Source: Gammaproteobacteria bacterium (GTDB taxonomy: Bacteria; Pseudomonadota; Gammaproteobacteria; Steroidobacterales; Steroidobacteraceae). From it: a stretch of 35,877 nucleotides of DNA. The stretch is taken from the NCBI GenBank assembly GCA_025359205.1, contig JANYHD010000033.1, positions 1 through 35,877 on the forward strand, read 5' to 3'. A program made the translations under genes and the position numbers. Positions 16,550-25,761 of this stretch are shown one piece after another (the first letter of the stretch is position 1; every line of letters begins with the position of its first letter). A model generated the notes under the pieces. The model saw only the letters and a program-made list of their open reading frames with translations, was not told the DNA's origin and did no database searches.

Positions 16550-17670
16550 TCACTCTCTCCATTGTTGACAGCCGGCAGGAAGAAATGGAAGCAGCTGCCG
16601 CGCGGCTCGTTGGCCCGCCAGTTCAGTTGCCCGCCATGAGCCTCGACGATCGAGCGGCTGATCGCCAGCCCGAGCCCGGTGCCGGCCGGTTTCGTGGTTG
16701 CAAAGGCCTCGAACAACCGGTCGCGGATGGCCGCATCGAGTCCGAGTCCGAGATCGCTGACGCTGATGTCGACGCCGGTGCCCGCGCGCGAGGTGCGCAG
16801 CGTCACCAGCCGCTCGCAACCGGCCGCCTGCACGGCCTCGATGGCATTGCGCACCAGGTTCAGCATCACCTGCTGCAGCTGAATTGCATCGCCGAGCACG
16901 GGCGGCAGGCTGGCGGCAAGATCCATCACCAGGCGCACGTCGTTGACGCGCGCGTCCGATTCTGCGAGCACCGCGAGCTCGCGCACCACCGCGTTCAGGT
17001 CGAGCAGTTCCTCGTGGGTCTGGCGATTGCGCACCAGCTCGCGCAGCCGCTTGATGATCTCGCCGGCGCGCAGGGCCTGCGCGCTAATCTGGCGCAGCGC
17101 GACCACAACTTCCTCCAGGTCGGGCGTGGCCTGGCTCGCGATGCGCTCTGCGGCCTGCGCGTAGAGCGTGATGGCGGTGAGCGGCTGGTTGATCTCGTGC
17201 GCGAGCCCGGTGGTCATCTCTCCCATGGTGGAGAGCCGCGCGACGTGCGTGAGCCGTTCGCGCGCCTCGCGCACCGCCTCCTCGGCGGCTTGCCGCTGCG
17301 CTTCCTGCGCGCGCCGGCTGCTCAGGTCATGCAGGAAGCCCACGAAGTGGGGCGGCGTGCGGCCCTCGATCCGGCCGATCGCCAGCGAGGCCGGGAATTC
17401 ACTGCCGTCGCGCCGCCGGCCGGTCACTTCGCGGCCTATGCCGATAACGCGTGCGGTACCGCCTTGCAGGTATCGCGACAGGTACTGGTCGTGTTGTTCC
17501 CGGTCGGGCGAGGGCATCAGCATGCTGACGTTGCGGCCCACGGCCTCTTCGGCCGTATAGCCGAACATGCTGCAGGCGGTGCGGTTGAAGGTCGCGATGC
17601 GGCCCTGGTGATCGATGATGACGACCGCATCGATGCAGGCGTCGAGCAAAGCCTGCAGCTCGCCATTCAC
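16546..17670 (-). CDS. FixL-like PAS-domain sensor histidine kinase
   Basis: A 374-residue cytoplasmic kinase without membrane helices. The PAS domain (about 1-118) is very similar to that of FixL, including MLMPSPDREQHDQYL and VIGIGREVTGRRRDGSEFP. At the position where oxygen-sensing FixL has the heme-ligand His directly before the IIGIGR-type motif, this protein has Arg74, so heme binding is doubtful. A short coiled coil leads to the HisKA segment with phospho-acceptor His158 in GLAHEINQPLTAI, the extended type found in FixL/DctB kinases. The ATPase domain has the N box (NLVRNAIEAV), DLGLGL as G1, and TGLGLAIS. The start is GTG at 17670. It is co-transcribed with the FixJ-like gene and lies next to a cbb3 oxidase locus. 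Confidence 0.9.
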   Translation of the reverse strand: MNGELQALLDACIDAVVIIDHQGRIATFNRTACSMFGYTAEEAVGRNVSMLMPSPDREQHDQYLSRYLQGGTARVIGIGREVTGRRRDGSEFPASLAIGRIEGRTPPHFVGFLHDLSSRRAQEAQRQAAEEAVREARERLTHVARLSTMGEMTTGLAHEINQPLTAITLYAQAAERIASQATPDLEEVVVALRQISAQALRAGEIIKRLRELVRNRQTHEELLDLNAVVRELAVLAESDARVNDVRLVMDLAASLPPVLGDAIQLQQVMLNLVRNAIEAVQAAGCERLVTLRTSRAGTGVDISVSDLGLGLDAAIRDRLFEAFATTKPAGTGLGLAISRSIVEAHGGQLNWRANEPRGSCFHFFLPAVNNGESE

Positions 17671-17682
17671 GGCGCTTTACGC

Positions 17683-18021
17683 TCAGTAGTTTTCGTCGGT
17701 CTCCTCGTCGAGATCGTCTTCGTCTTCATCTTCATCGTCATCCCAGTCCTCGTCCTCGTCTTCGTCTTCGTCCTCTTCCTCGTCGACTTTCTTGGTGATG
17801 TCGGCGCCCGACCAGCCTTCCGGCTGTTCGATCTTCTCGAGGTCGAACTCCGCCCAGGTATCGACATCGATCTCCTCGATGTCGCCGTCGAGATATTCGA
17901 TCTCGATCAGCTCCGCATCCTCGTCCACAGACAGGACTCGGAAGCTGTCGTTCTCGTCGATGTTCTCGTACCACTGGCCCACCACAGGCTCGAATTCTCT
18001 GGCCACCGCTCTGATCCTCAT
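17683..18021 (-). CDS. Small extremely acidic protein (possibly DUF6763 family)
   Basis: A 112-residue protein with two parts. Residues 1-75 form a conserved-looking domain, with VVGQWYEN, EIEYLDGDIEEID and TWAEFDLEKIEQPEGW, resembling small gammaproteobacterial proteins that I tentatively recall as DUF6763. Residues 80-112 are almost only Asp and Glu with a single Trp. No catalytic motif, signal or membrane segment is seen. It lies 33 bp after ccoS and 12 bp before the FixL-like gene, all on the same strand, so it bridges the oxidase and regulator operons. The acidic tail could bind metal or a basic partner. Function unknown. Confidence 0.78.
   Translation of the reverse strand: MRIRAVAREFEPVVGQWYENIDENDSFRVLSVDEDAELIEIEYLDGDIEEIDVDTWAEFDLEKIEQPEGWSGADITKKVDEEEDEDEDEDEDWDDDEDEDEDDLDEETDENY
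17686..17784 (-). repeat. Low-complexity GAG/GAC/GAA codon run (Asp/Glu tail)
   Basis: On the minus strand the last 33 codons of the acidic gene are nearly all GAN, giving a strong purine-rich bias on one strand with a near 3-base period. Such runs are prone to length variation between strains. Confidence 0.8.
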
Positions 18022-18042
18022 GCTCGCCGCCGCCGCGCGGCT

Positions 18043-18065
18043 CCAGACCCGATATTAGGGTCTGG
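18043..18065 (-). terminator. Hairpin at the end of ccoS, possible weak terminator or processing site
   Basis: Perfect 8-bp inverted repeat, CCAGACCC (18043-18050) and GGGTCTGG (18058-18065), with a 7-base loop that contains the ccoS stop codon. There is no T-run after it on the minus strand, so full rho-independent termination is doubtful. It separates the cbb3 operon from the acidic gene and kinase. Confidence 0.4.
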
Positions 18066-18231
18066 GCGGCGTTTTAGGCAACGCGGGAGCAGACGAATCG
18101 TCATCCAGGGCGCGCTCGGCGACATGTTCGAGGTCTTCGAACTGGTCGTTGTTCACTGCCCAGAAGAATGCCCATACTGCAACCGCGAGTAGCAGCAGGC
18201 CCAGCGGAATCAGCAGCAGGGCGATACTCAT
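18055..18231 (-). CDS. ccoS: cbb3-type cytochrome oxidase assembly protein CcoS
   Basis: A 58-residue protein with one N-terminal membrane helix (about 3-25), followed by the CcoS hallmark FFWAVNNDQFEDLE and a short acidic, Pro-containing tail. CcoS is needed to insert cofactors, especially heme and copper, into the cbb3 oxidase. The ATG at 18231 overlaps the ccoI stop by 4 bp. A longer reading to 18348 is open but lies inside ccoI and is rejected. Last gene of the ccoNOQP-GHIS locus. Confidence 0.92.
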   Translation of the reverse strand: MSIALLLIPLGLLLLAVAVWAFFWAVNNDQFEDLEHVAERALDDDSSAPALPKTPPRP

Positions 18232-20417
18232 GCTTCGGCCCTGGCAAAGCGCCGCGCGCGCTCCACCACGTACAGTGAACTGGCGGACATGCCCAACGCC
18301 GCCAGCCACGGCGAGACCAGGCCGGCCGCAGCCAGCGGCACCGCACACAGGTTGTATGCCAGTGCCCAGCGCAGGTTGGCGCGCACCAGCCGTGTGGCGC
18401 CGCGCGCGGTCTGCACGGCGGCGGCCACCGCCAGGAGCGATTCGTTCATCAGCAGCAGGTCGGCCGCGGCATGAGCCAGTGCCGCGCCTCCGCCCATGGC
18501 GCAGGAGGCATGGGCAGAGGCGAGGACCGGACCGTCGTTGATGCCATCCCCCACCATCAGCACCCGCCGCCCCTGTGCCTGCAGGTCGTGGATCAGTGCG
18601 AGCTTGGCCTGCGGGTCCATGCGGCCCTCGGCTGCGGCGATGCCGAGCTCGGAGGCGACCCTGGCGATCGTGGCGCGTCGGTCGCCGCTGGCGATGCGCA
18701 CGTCCAGTCCTAGCGCACGCAGCCGGGCGATGGCCGCGGCCGCGTCCGTGCGCAGTGTGTCCGTCAGGGCAAAAGCCGCGGCACAGCCAGTGGCCGAACC
18801 CAACCAGACGTACTCATCCTCGTCGGGCAGCTTGGTGCCGTGCGCACCGCCAGGTCGCAGCTCAGCCACGTAGTTGGCCTTGCCGATGCGCCAGGTCACG
18901 TCATCGACGACGCCTTCGATTCCGCGGCCTGTGTGCTCACGCAGGTGGTCCACTGCAACTCTGCTATGGGTTGCGGCGGTAAATGCCGCAGCCAGCGGAT
19001 GTGCCGACTGTTGCTCCAGGCTCGCAGCCAGGGCCAGCACCTCCGCGCGTTGTAACGCGCCGAGGCAGCTGACTTCGGCAAGTTGCACGCGGGCATTGGT
19101 CAGCGTCCCGGTCTTGTCGAGGACCACCGTGTCGACGGCTGCCAGCCGCTCGAGTGCGTCCGCGCGGGTGATCAGCATTCCGCGCCGCGCCAGCCGCGTG
19201 GTCGCCGCGGCCAGGGCCGCCGGGGTGGCGAGCGAGAGCGCGCAAGGGCAGGTGACGACCAGCACGGCCAGCGTGGCGCCAAAGGCGCGCGCCGGATCGA
19301 ACCCGTACCAGAACGCCGCGGTGGCTATGGCCAGCAGCACGATCCAGAAGACGAAGTGAGCCGCGGCGCGGTCCGCCGCCTGCGCCTGCGGCGGACGCTC
19401 GGCCTGCGAGCGCTCAATCAGTGCCGCCATCGAGGCCAGCGTGGAATGGTGCGCGTCGGTGCTGGCGCGCACCGTGCAGGCCGCCCCCATGTTAATCGCG
19501 CCGCCAGGCAGGCGCGCACCGGTTGCGCGCCCCACCGGCAGCGCTTCGCCGGTGATGAGCGATTCGTCGATCAGCGTGGCTCCGCTCTCAAGCGTGCAAT
19601 CCACCGGAATCACGGCGCCCAACGGCACGACCAGCCGATCGCCGGCGTTGAGCTGCTGCAGGGGCACGCGCTCGCTTTGTCCGTCGCCGCGCAGACGGGT
19701 GACGGAGGCGGGCAGGCTCCGCACCAGCGCCTCGCCGGCGTCCAGGCTGCTGCGGCGCACGTTCATCTCCACGTAGCGGCCCACCAACAGAAAGAAGACG
19801 AACATGGCCACGGAGTCGAAGTACACCTGGCCGCTGTTGCGCCAGGTGTTGAGCACACTGGCAATGAACGCCAGCAGCAGTGCGGCGGCCACGGGTACGT
19901 CCATCCCGAGCGAGCGGCGCCGCAAATCGTGCCAGGCGCCCGTCAGGAACGGCGCGCCCGAGTAGAGCAGCACCGGCACGGCGATCAGCATCGCCGTGAC
20001 GCGCAGCAGCTGCTCAATCCACGGGTCGATGCCGCTCCAGGCGCCGACGTACAGGCCGACCGTGTACATGGACATCTGCATTGCGGCGAGTCCGGCCAGG
20101 CCGATGCGCTTTTGCATGCGCTGCCGTTCGGCGCGCTGCGCCTTACTGCCAGCCGCACCATTGAGCGGCACGGCGCGGAAGCCCAGTCCCTCGACCGTGT
20201 CGAGCAAGGTGCCGAGACGCGCGCGGGCGGGGTCCCAGGCGACGCTGACGCGCGCGGTGGTGAGATTGACGTCGACCTGCTGCACGCCCGGCAGCGCGCC
20301 CACGCGCGAGCGGATCGAGCGCGCGCAATTGGCGCAGTGCATGCCCTCGGCGAAGAACTCAACCTGCTCGAGTCCGCCCGCGCCGCGCCAATGCAGGTGT
20401 GCCGCGGCCTGGCTCAA
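18228..20417 (-). CDS. ccoI: Cu(+)-exporting P-type ATPase for cbb3 oxidase assembly (CcoI/FixI)
   Basis: A 729-residue P1B-type ATPase. One N-terminal heavy-metal-binding domain has the Cys pair in GMHCANC (Cys28 and Cys31), followed by the eight-helix membrane part with the Cys-Pro-Cys metal site in VVTCPCALSLATP. The phosphorylation motif DKTGTLT, the TGEALPVG loop and the hinge GDGINDGPVLA are intact. It delivers copper across the inner membrane for the CuB centre of CcoN. It lacks the Cys-rich region that many CcoI proteins carry ahead of the heavy-metal domain, so it is shorter than many homologues. It overlaps ccoH and ccoS by 4 bp each (ATGA), indicating tight translational coupling. 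Confidence 0.95.
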   Translation of the reverse strand: MSQAAAHLHWRGAGGLEQVEFFAEGMHCANCARSIRSRVGALPGVQQVDVNLTTARVSVAWDPARARLGTLLDTVEGLGFRAVPLNGAAGSKAQRAERQRMQKRIGLAGLAAMQMSMYTVGLYVGAWSGIDPWIEQLLRVTAMLIAVPVLLYSGAPFLTGAWHDLRRRSLGMDVPVAAALLLAFIASVLNTWRNSGQVYFDSVAMFVFFLLVGRYVEMNVRRSSLDAGEALVRSLPASVTRLRGDGQSERVPLQQLNAGDRLVVPLGAVIPVDCTLESGATLIDESLITGEALPVGRATGARLPGGAINMGAACTVRASTDAHHSTLASMAALIERSQAERPPQAQAADRAAAHFVFWIVLLAIATAAFWYGFDPARAFGATLAVLVVTCPCALSLATPAALAAATTRLARRGMLITRADALERLAAVDTVVLDKTGTLTNARVQLAEVSCLGALQRAEVLALAASLEQQSAHPLAAAFTAATHSRVAVDHLREHTGRGIEGVVDDVTWRIGKANYVAELRPGGAHGTKLPDEDEYVWLGSATGCAAAFALTDTLRTDAAAAIARLRALGLDVRIASGDRRATIARVASELGIAAAEGRMDPQAKLALIHDLQAQGRRVLMVGDGINDGPVLASAHASCAMGGGAALAHAAADLLLMNESLLAVAAAVQTARGATRLVRANLRWALAYNLCAVPLAAAGLVSPWLAALGMSASSLYVVERARRFARAEA

Positions 20418-20902
20418 TGCGCCCCCAAGGCCAGCGCCGTTCCCAGCTGCACCGGTTCATGCAGGTCGCCGTGCAGCCGGCGACGCAGCAGCCAGCCGTC
20501 CTGTTCGTCCGCCAGTTCCAGCCACCAATGCGCAGCCGGCAGCGCGCTGCACGGCGTGCGGTAGCGGTCGCCGCGTAGCTGCAGCAACAGGTGTTGATCG
20601 AGGTTGCTCTCCGTTGGATGCACCAGGGTCAGGTGCAACGCGGCGGGCGCAGCGCCACGCAGCAACAGCGTGCACTGGCCGGTGGCCGGATCGAAGCCGA
20701 GCGTGGCGCCGATGCCCAGCCGCGCCGCGCGCGCCTGTTGTGCGTCGTCGCGATCGAGCGCGCCACCCTCCCAGTGGTAGTTCTTCGGCAGTTCGCTATC
20801 GCCGCGCATGACGGCAAGCGCCAGCGACACGAAGCTGCCGACCACCGCGAGCAGCGGCAAGGCAATGACCAGGGCGAGTACGGGATTGGCGGGTTTGCGC
20901 AT
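20414..20902 (-). CDS. ccoH: FixH/CcoH family cbb3 oxidase maturation protein
   Basis: A 162-residue protein with one N-terminal membrane helix (about 8-30) and a periplasmic domain. The NYHWEGGALDRDDAQQARAA segment and the beta-rich part ending in GDRYRTPC and WWLELAD are typical of FixH. It stabilises assembly intermediates of the cbb3 oxidase. It sits between ccoG (6 bp gap) and ccoI (4-bp overlap), the standard place for this gene. The family is weakly conserved, so assignment rests on both context and pattern. Confidence 0.88.
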   Translation of the reverse strand: MRKPANPVLALVIALPLLAVVGSFVSLALAVMRGDSELPKNYHWEGGALDRDDAQQARAARLGIGATLGFDPATGQCTLLLRGAAPAALHLTLVHPTESNLDQHLLLQLRGDRYRTPCSALPAAHWWLELADEQDGWLLRRRLHGDLHEPVQLGTALALGAH

Positions 20903-20908
20903 GTTTAC

Positions 20909-22297
20909 CTACCGGGAAGGTGCAAGCAGCCGGGCAGCGTGGGAGGCCGCCACGCGCGGATCATCGCGCGCGGCGATGTGAAATTGTATGGTCTCGGAGC
21001 CCAGCGGCCGGTAGGCATCGCGCTGCACGCGCACGACCACCGGATAGACCTCGCCCGGCGCAACGCTGACGGCGGGCCGCGCCGGATCCAGCGTCAGCAG
21101 GCCGGGGCCGCTGACCGATATTGCGAAGCTGCGCGCCAGCTCCGACTTGTTGAGGATCTTGAGCGTGTACACATTCTCGATGCGGCCGTCGTCGAGAATG
21201 CGGAACAGGCTGTTGCGATCGCGGATCACGTCCAGCCCGAGCGGCGTGCGCAGCGCCAGCGCCGCGGCGAAACCAAGCGCGAGGATCGCCAGTATCGTCC
21301 CGTACACCAGGATGCGCGGCCGCACCACGTGCGTTGTGCCGTGATCGAGCGCGTGCTGGGTGGTGTAGCGCACCAGACCGCGCGGATAGCCGATGCGATC
21401 CATGACGCTGTCGCAGGCGTCGATGCAGGCGGCGCAGGCGATGCACTCAATCTGCAGCCCCTTGCGGATGTCGATGCCCGTGGGACAGACCTGCACGCAC
21501 CAGGTGCAGTCGATGCAGTCACCCAAGGCCCCGGTGCCGCGCGGCGCTGCGCGGCGACGCGAACCACGCGGCTCGCCGCGCACCGCATCGTAGGTAATTA
21601 TCAAGGTGTCGGGGTCGAACATGGCGCTCTGGAAACGCGCATAGGGGCACATGTACTTGCACACCTGCTCACGCAGGTACCCGGCGTTGCCGTAGGTGGC
21701 GAACCCGTAGAACAGGATCCAGAACAGTTCCCAGGGGCTGAGTGAAAGCGAGCGCGCGTCCGCGACCAGCGCGCGGATCGGCGTGAAGAAACCTACGAAG
21801 GCGAATCCAGTCCAGGCGGCGAAGCCTATCCACAGTACCTGCTTCGAGGCCTTGCGCAGGAGCTTGCCCGCTCCCCAGGGCGCGGCATCGAGCCTGATGC
21901 GCGCCTGGCGCGTACCCTCGGTGAGCCGCTCGAGCCACATGAAGGCCTCGGTCCAGACCGTCTGCGGGCAGGCATAGGCACACCACAGGCGGCCCGCGAG
22001 CGCCGTGAAGAAGAACAGCGACAGCGCGGCCAGCACCAGCAGCCAGGTCAGGAAGATGAAGTCCTGCGGCCACATGACCAGCGTAAAGATATAGAACTTG
22101 CGCTCGGCCAGATCGAAGAGCACGGCCTGGCGGCCGTGCAGGTCGAGCCAGGGCAGCAGGTAGTACAGGCCGAGCAGCACCCAGACCGCCAGCACGCGCA
22201 GGCGCGCGAAGCGGCCGTGGATCTCGCGTGGATAGATCTTCTGGTGCGCCTGGTAGTAGGAGTCACCGGCGGCCGCGGCCGCCATATCGGCCTTCAT
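20909..22297 (-). CDS. ccoG: cbb3 oxidase accessory iron-sulfur membrane protein CcoG (FixG/RdxA)
   Basis: A 462-residue membrane protein with about five helices. Two 4Fe-4S clusters are indicated by DCIDCTWCVQVCP and ECIACAACIDAC, and further Cys pairs occur in CAYACP and CKYMCPYAR. A C-terminal Ig-like extracytoplasmic domain (about 340-450) follows the last helix. CcoG homologues have been shown to reduce Cu(II) to Cu(I), which feeds the CcoI copper pump. The start overlaps the stop of the small gene before it (ATGA). Length and motif layout are normal. Confidence 0.95.
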   Translation of the reverse strand: MKADMAAAAAGDSYYQAHQKIYPREIHGRFARLRVLAVWVLLGLYYLLPWLDLHGRQAVLFDLAERKFYIFTLVMWPQDFIFLTWLLVLAALSLFFFTALAGRLWCAYACPQTVWTEAFMWLERLTEGTRQARIRLDAAPWGAGKLLRKASKQVLWIGFAAWTGFAFVGFFTPIRALVADARSLSLSPWELFWILFYGFATYGNAGYLREQVCKYMCPYARFQSAMFDPDTLIITYDAVRGEPRGSRRRAAPRGTGALGDCIDCTWCVQVCPTGIDIRKGLQIECIACAACIDACDSVMDRIGYPRGLVRYTTQHALDHGTTHVVRPRILVYGTILAILALGFAAALALRTPLGLDVIRDRNSLFRILDDGRIENVYTLKILNKSELARSFAISVSGPGLLTLDPARPAVSVAPGEVYPVVVRVQRDAYRPLGSETIQFHIAARDDPRVAASHAARLLAPSR

Positions 22298-22629
22298 AAC
22301 GACGCTCGCGGCCTGCCGCCATGCCGGTCATTGCCGCTGATCTGGCGGTGCACGTAGAGCGCCAGCGCACTGGCCAGCGCGCTCAGGCACCACAGGCCGA
22401 AGAATCCGAGCGTATAGACACCGAGGCGATCGGGGTGATCGCTATCCGCATAGGTGCCGACCAAATCTTCTGGCGCCACAAAGGCGAAGAAGAACATCGT
22501 GCCCGCACAGGCCGCGAGGAACGAAGCCCACAGCACTGCGCCAACCGCGAGCGCACGCCGCCGCCGCTCGCTTAAGGGTTCACCGGGCGGCGGCGCCACT
22601 GCTTCCGCCCGCGCCCAGCGACAGGACAT
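22294..22629 (-). CDS. Small membrane protein within the cco locus, function unknown
   Basis: A protein of up to 111 residues with two hydrophobic helices (about 28-52 and 71-92 from the first ATG) separated by a short acidic loop containing EDLVGTYADSDHPDR. I do not recognise a named family. It is inserted between ccoP and ccoG, where many loci have nothing. The ATG at 22629 overlaps ccoP by 50 bp; a GTG at 22599 with GGAA just upstream overlaps by only 20 bp and is the likelier start. The stop overlaps ccoG by 4 bp, so it is translated with the oxidase accessory genes. It may help assembly or act as an added small subunit. Confidence 0.72.
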   Translation of the reverse strand: MSCRWARAEAVAPPPGEPLSERRRRALAVGAVLWASFLAACAGTMFFFAFVAPEDLVGTYADSDHPDRLGVYTLGFFGLWCLSALASALALYVHRQISGNDRHGGRPRASL

Positions 22630-23497
22630 AGGCGGCCAGGAGTTTCACGCGCTGCGGCCCGAGCCGCTCGAGCTGCGCCGGCATCTGGCCCTGGCGGCCG
22701 TTGGCGATCGATGCGCGCACCGCGTCCACTGAGCCGCCGTAGAGCCAGGTGTGGTCCGTGAGGTTCGGAGCGCCGATCGCCTGGTTGCCCTTGCCATCCT
22801 CGCCGTGGCAAGCGACGCAATTGGTCGCAAACAGCTGCTTGCCCGCCGCGACATCGCCGGCCGGAACGCTGCGCCCGGACAGCGACAGCACGTAGGCCAT
22901 CACATTCTCGACGCCGTCATTGCCGAGCGCAACCTGCCAGGGAATCATCATACCGCTCCGCCCGCCAGCGATAGTCGCCTCGAGCTGCTCGGGCGTACCG
23001 CCGTAGAGCCAGTCCTGGTCGCTGAGATTGGGGAAACCGGGATTGCCGTGACCGTCGGAACCGTGGCACACGGCGCAGTTGTTGGCGAACAGGTTGCGGC
23101 CGATGACCAGTGCCGCCGGATCGTTGCGCAACTCCGCGACCGACTTGCCCGCGAAGTGCGCCAGCAATTGCTCCGCCTGCGTCGCGCTCACGCGCTGCTG
23201 CTCCTGGTGCTGGCCGACGGAACTCCAGCCGAGGCGCCCGGCGTAGTTGCCGAGTCCCGGGTACAGGAACAGGTACGCGATCGCAAAGGCCACCGATATG
23301 AAGAACAGCCACAGCCACCAGCGCGGCAGCGGATTGTTGTACTCGCCCAGATCGCCGTCCCACACATGTCCGGTCGTCTCGGAACTCGGCCCTGGTTCCT
23401 CGCCGCTGCGCTTGCGCATCGACAACATCAGCCATACGGCGCCGGCTATGTTGAGGCTGGTCAGGACGATGATGAATGCGCTCAATGCGGGTGTCAC
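22580..23497 (-). CDS. ccoP: cbb3-type cytochrome c oxidase subunit III, diheme cytochrome c CcoP
   Basis: A 305-residue protein anchored by two N-terminal membrane helices (about 4-26 and 60-80) with two periplasmic cytochrome c domains. Heme-binding motifs are CAVCH (141-145) and CVACH (227-231); sixth-ligand Met candidates occur in GRSGMMIPW and GRQGQMPAQ. It passes electrons from soluble cytochromes c to CcoO. It overlaps ccoQ by 4 bp. Everything looks intact and of normal length. Confidence 0.97.
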   Translation of the reverse strand: MTPALSAFIIVLTSLNIAGAVWLMLSMRKRSGEEPGPSSETTGHVWDGDLGEYNNPLPRWWLWLFFISVAFAIAYLFLYPGLGNYAGRLGWSSVGQHQEQQRVSATQAEQLLAHFAGKSVAELRNDPAALVIGRNLFANNCAVCHGSDGHGNPGFPNLSDQDWLYGGTPEQLEATIAGGRSGMMIPWQVALGNDGVENVMAYVLSLSGRSVPAGDVAAGKQLFATNCVACHGEDGKGNQAIGAPNLTDHTWLYGGSVDAVRASIANGRQGQMPAQLERLGPQRVKLLAAYVLSLGAGGSSGAAAR

Positions 23498-23685
23498 GGC
23501 ACGCGCTCCAGTTTGTCTTGCGTGGCGAGGGCGAAGTCTTCCTCAAGCGGTGCGCGCGCCGCTGCATCGAAGGCCTCGGCTCGCTTGCCGCTCCAGGCCC
23601 AGGCGGCGATGCCCGCCAGCAGCACGATCAGCACGGCGGTGAAGATGCCGCTCAGGGTCCCGAACAGTTCCTGCATGTTGTGCAT
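23494..23685 (-). CDS. ccoQ: cbb3-type cytochrome c oxidase subunit CcoQ
   Basis: A 63-residue protein with one membrane helix (about 12-32) followed by WSGKRAEAFDAAARAPLEED, the typical CcoQ form. CcoQ stabilises the assembled oxidase, particularly the link to CcoP. The gene lies 13 bp after ccoO and overlaps ccoP by 4 bp. Confidence 0.9.
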   Translation of the reverse strand: MHNMQELFGTLSGIFTAVLIVLLAGIAAWAWSGKRAEAFDAAARAPLEEDFALATQDKLERVP

Positions 23686-23698
23686 GGCGCAGCCCCTG

Positions 23699-24307
<609 letters not shown>

Positions 24308-24321
24308 GTGCAACGCTCTCC

Positions 24322-25761
24322 CTATGCCGGTGCCATGACGGGCTGGTCGATCCCGGCGCCGCGCTCCTGCAGCGTGCGGCGCACGTTGTAGATCATCAGG
24401 AACATGCCGGCGAGCACCAGTGCGCCGCCACACAGGCGCACGATGTAGAAGGGATGCGTGGCCTGCAGTGCCTCGACGAAGGTGTAGGTCAGCGTGCCGT
24501 CCGGATTGGTCGAGCGCCACATCAGGCCCTGCATCACGCCCGCGATCCACATGGCGGCGATGTACAGCACGATGCCGATGGTGGTGGTCCAGAAATGCCA
24601 GTCGATCAGCCGCGTGCTCCACATGCTGGTGCGGCCGTACAGCCGCGGGATCAGCGCATAGAGGCAGCCGATCGTGACCATCGCCACCCAGCCGAGCGCG
24701 CCGGAATGCACGTGGCCGATCGTCCAGTCGGTGTAGTGCGAGAGTGCGTTGACAGTCTTGATCGACATCATCGGCCCTTCGAAGGTCGACATGCCGTAGA
24801 AGGACAGCGAGACGATCAGGAACTTGAGGATCGGATCGGTGCGCAGCTTATGCCACGCGCCCGAGAGTGTCATGATGCCGTTGATCATGCCGCCCCAGGA
24901 GGGCGCGAGCAGCATCAGGCTGAAGACCATGCCGAGCGACTGCGCCCAGTCAGGGAGCGTCGTGTAGTGCAGGTGGTGCGGGCCGGCCCACATATATATG
25001 GAGATCAGCGACCAGAAATGCACCACCGAAAGCCGGTAGGAATACACCGGCCGGCCGGCCTGCTTCGGCACGAAGTAGTACATCATCCCCAGGAACCCGG
25101 CCGTCAGGAAAAATCCCACGGCGTTGTGGCCGTACCACCACTCCACCATCGCATCGACCGTGCCGGCATAGACCGGGTACGACTTGGTTAGCGTCACCGG
25201 GATTTCGGCGCTGTTGACGATGTGCAGCACCGCGACGGTGATGATGAAGGCCGCAAAGAACCAGTTGGCCACGTAGATGTGCTTGACGCGGCGGATCGCC
25301 AGCGTCCCGATGAACACGAACGCGTAGACCACCCACACGATCGCGATCAGGATGTCGATCGGCCACTCGAGCTCGGCGTATTCCTTGCCGCTGGTGATGC
25401 CGAGCGGCAGCGTGATCGCGGCGAGTACGATGATCAGCTGCCAGCCCCAGAAGGTGAAGCCGGCCAGCTTGTCGGAGATCAGGCGCACATGGCAGGTACG
25501 CTGCACGATGTAATAGGAGGTCGCGAACAGCGCCGAACCGCCGAAGGCGAAGATCACCGCGTTGGTGTGGAGCGGGCGCAGCCGGCTATAGGTCAGCCAC
25601 GGCGTATCGAAGTTAAGGGCCGGCCAGATCAGCTGTGCGGCGAGCAGCAGTCCCACGCTCATGCCGACCACGCCCCAGACGATCGTCATCAGGGCAAACT
25701 GGCGCACGACCCGATCGTTGTAATTCGTGCCGGCCAGTGCTGCTTGGGTTCCCTCAGCCAT
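24322..25761 (-). CDS. ccoN: cbb3-type cytochrome c oxidase subunit I, catalytic CcoN
   Basis: A 479-residue heme-copper oxidase with about twelve membrane helices. It reduces O2 to water with high affinity. The CuB and heme histidines are visible: [19 protein letters not shown] and [25 protein letters not shown] holds a low-spin heme ligand. I chose the ATG at 25761, with GGAG eight bases upstream, giving the typical length; an open extension to 25851 adds 30 atypical residues. It is the first gene of the ccoNOQP-x-GHIS series. No FNR/Anr-type TTGAT-N4-ATCAA box is seen upstream. Confidence 0.97.
   Translation of the reverse strand: MAEGTQAALAGTNYNDRVVRQFALMTIVWGVVGMSVGLLLAAQLIWPALNFDTPWLTYSRLRPLHTNAVIFAFGGSALFATSYYIVQRTCHVRLISDKLAGFTFWGWQLIIVLAAITLPLGITSGKEYAELEWPIDILIAIVWVVYAFVFIGTLAIRRVKHIYVANWFFAAFIITVAVLHIVNSAEIPVTLTKSYPVYAGTVDAMVEWWYGHNAVGFFLTAGFLGMMYYFVPKQAGRPVYSYRLSVVHFWSLISIYMWAGPHHLHYTTLPDWAQSLGMVFSLMLLAPSWGGMINGIMTLSGAWHKLRTDPILKFLIVSLSFYGMSTFEGPMMSIKTVNALSHYTDWTIGHVHSGALGWVAMVTIGCLYALIPRLYGRTSMWSTRLIDWHFWTTTIGIVLYIAAMWIAGVMQGLMWRSTNPDGTLTYTFVEALQATHPFYIVRLCGGALVLAGMFLMIYNVRRTLQERGAGIDQPVMAPA

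Noticed and set aside
24308-24622. N-terminal extension of CcoO
   Set aside because: It lies within ccoN, reads as His/Arg-rich shadow sequence, and would make CcoO about 105 residues too long.
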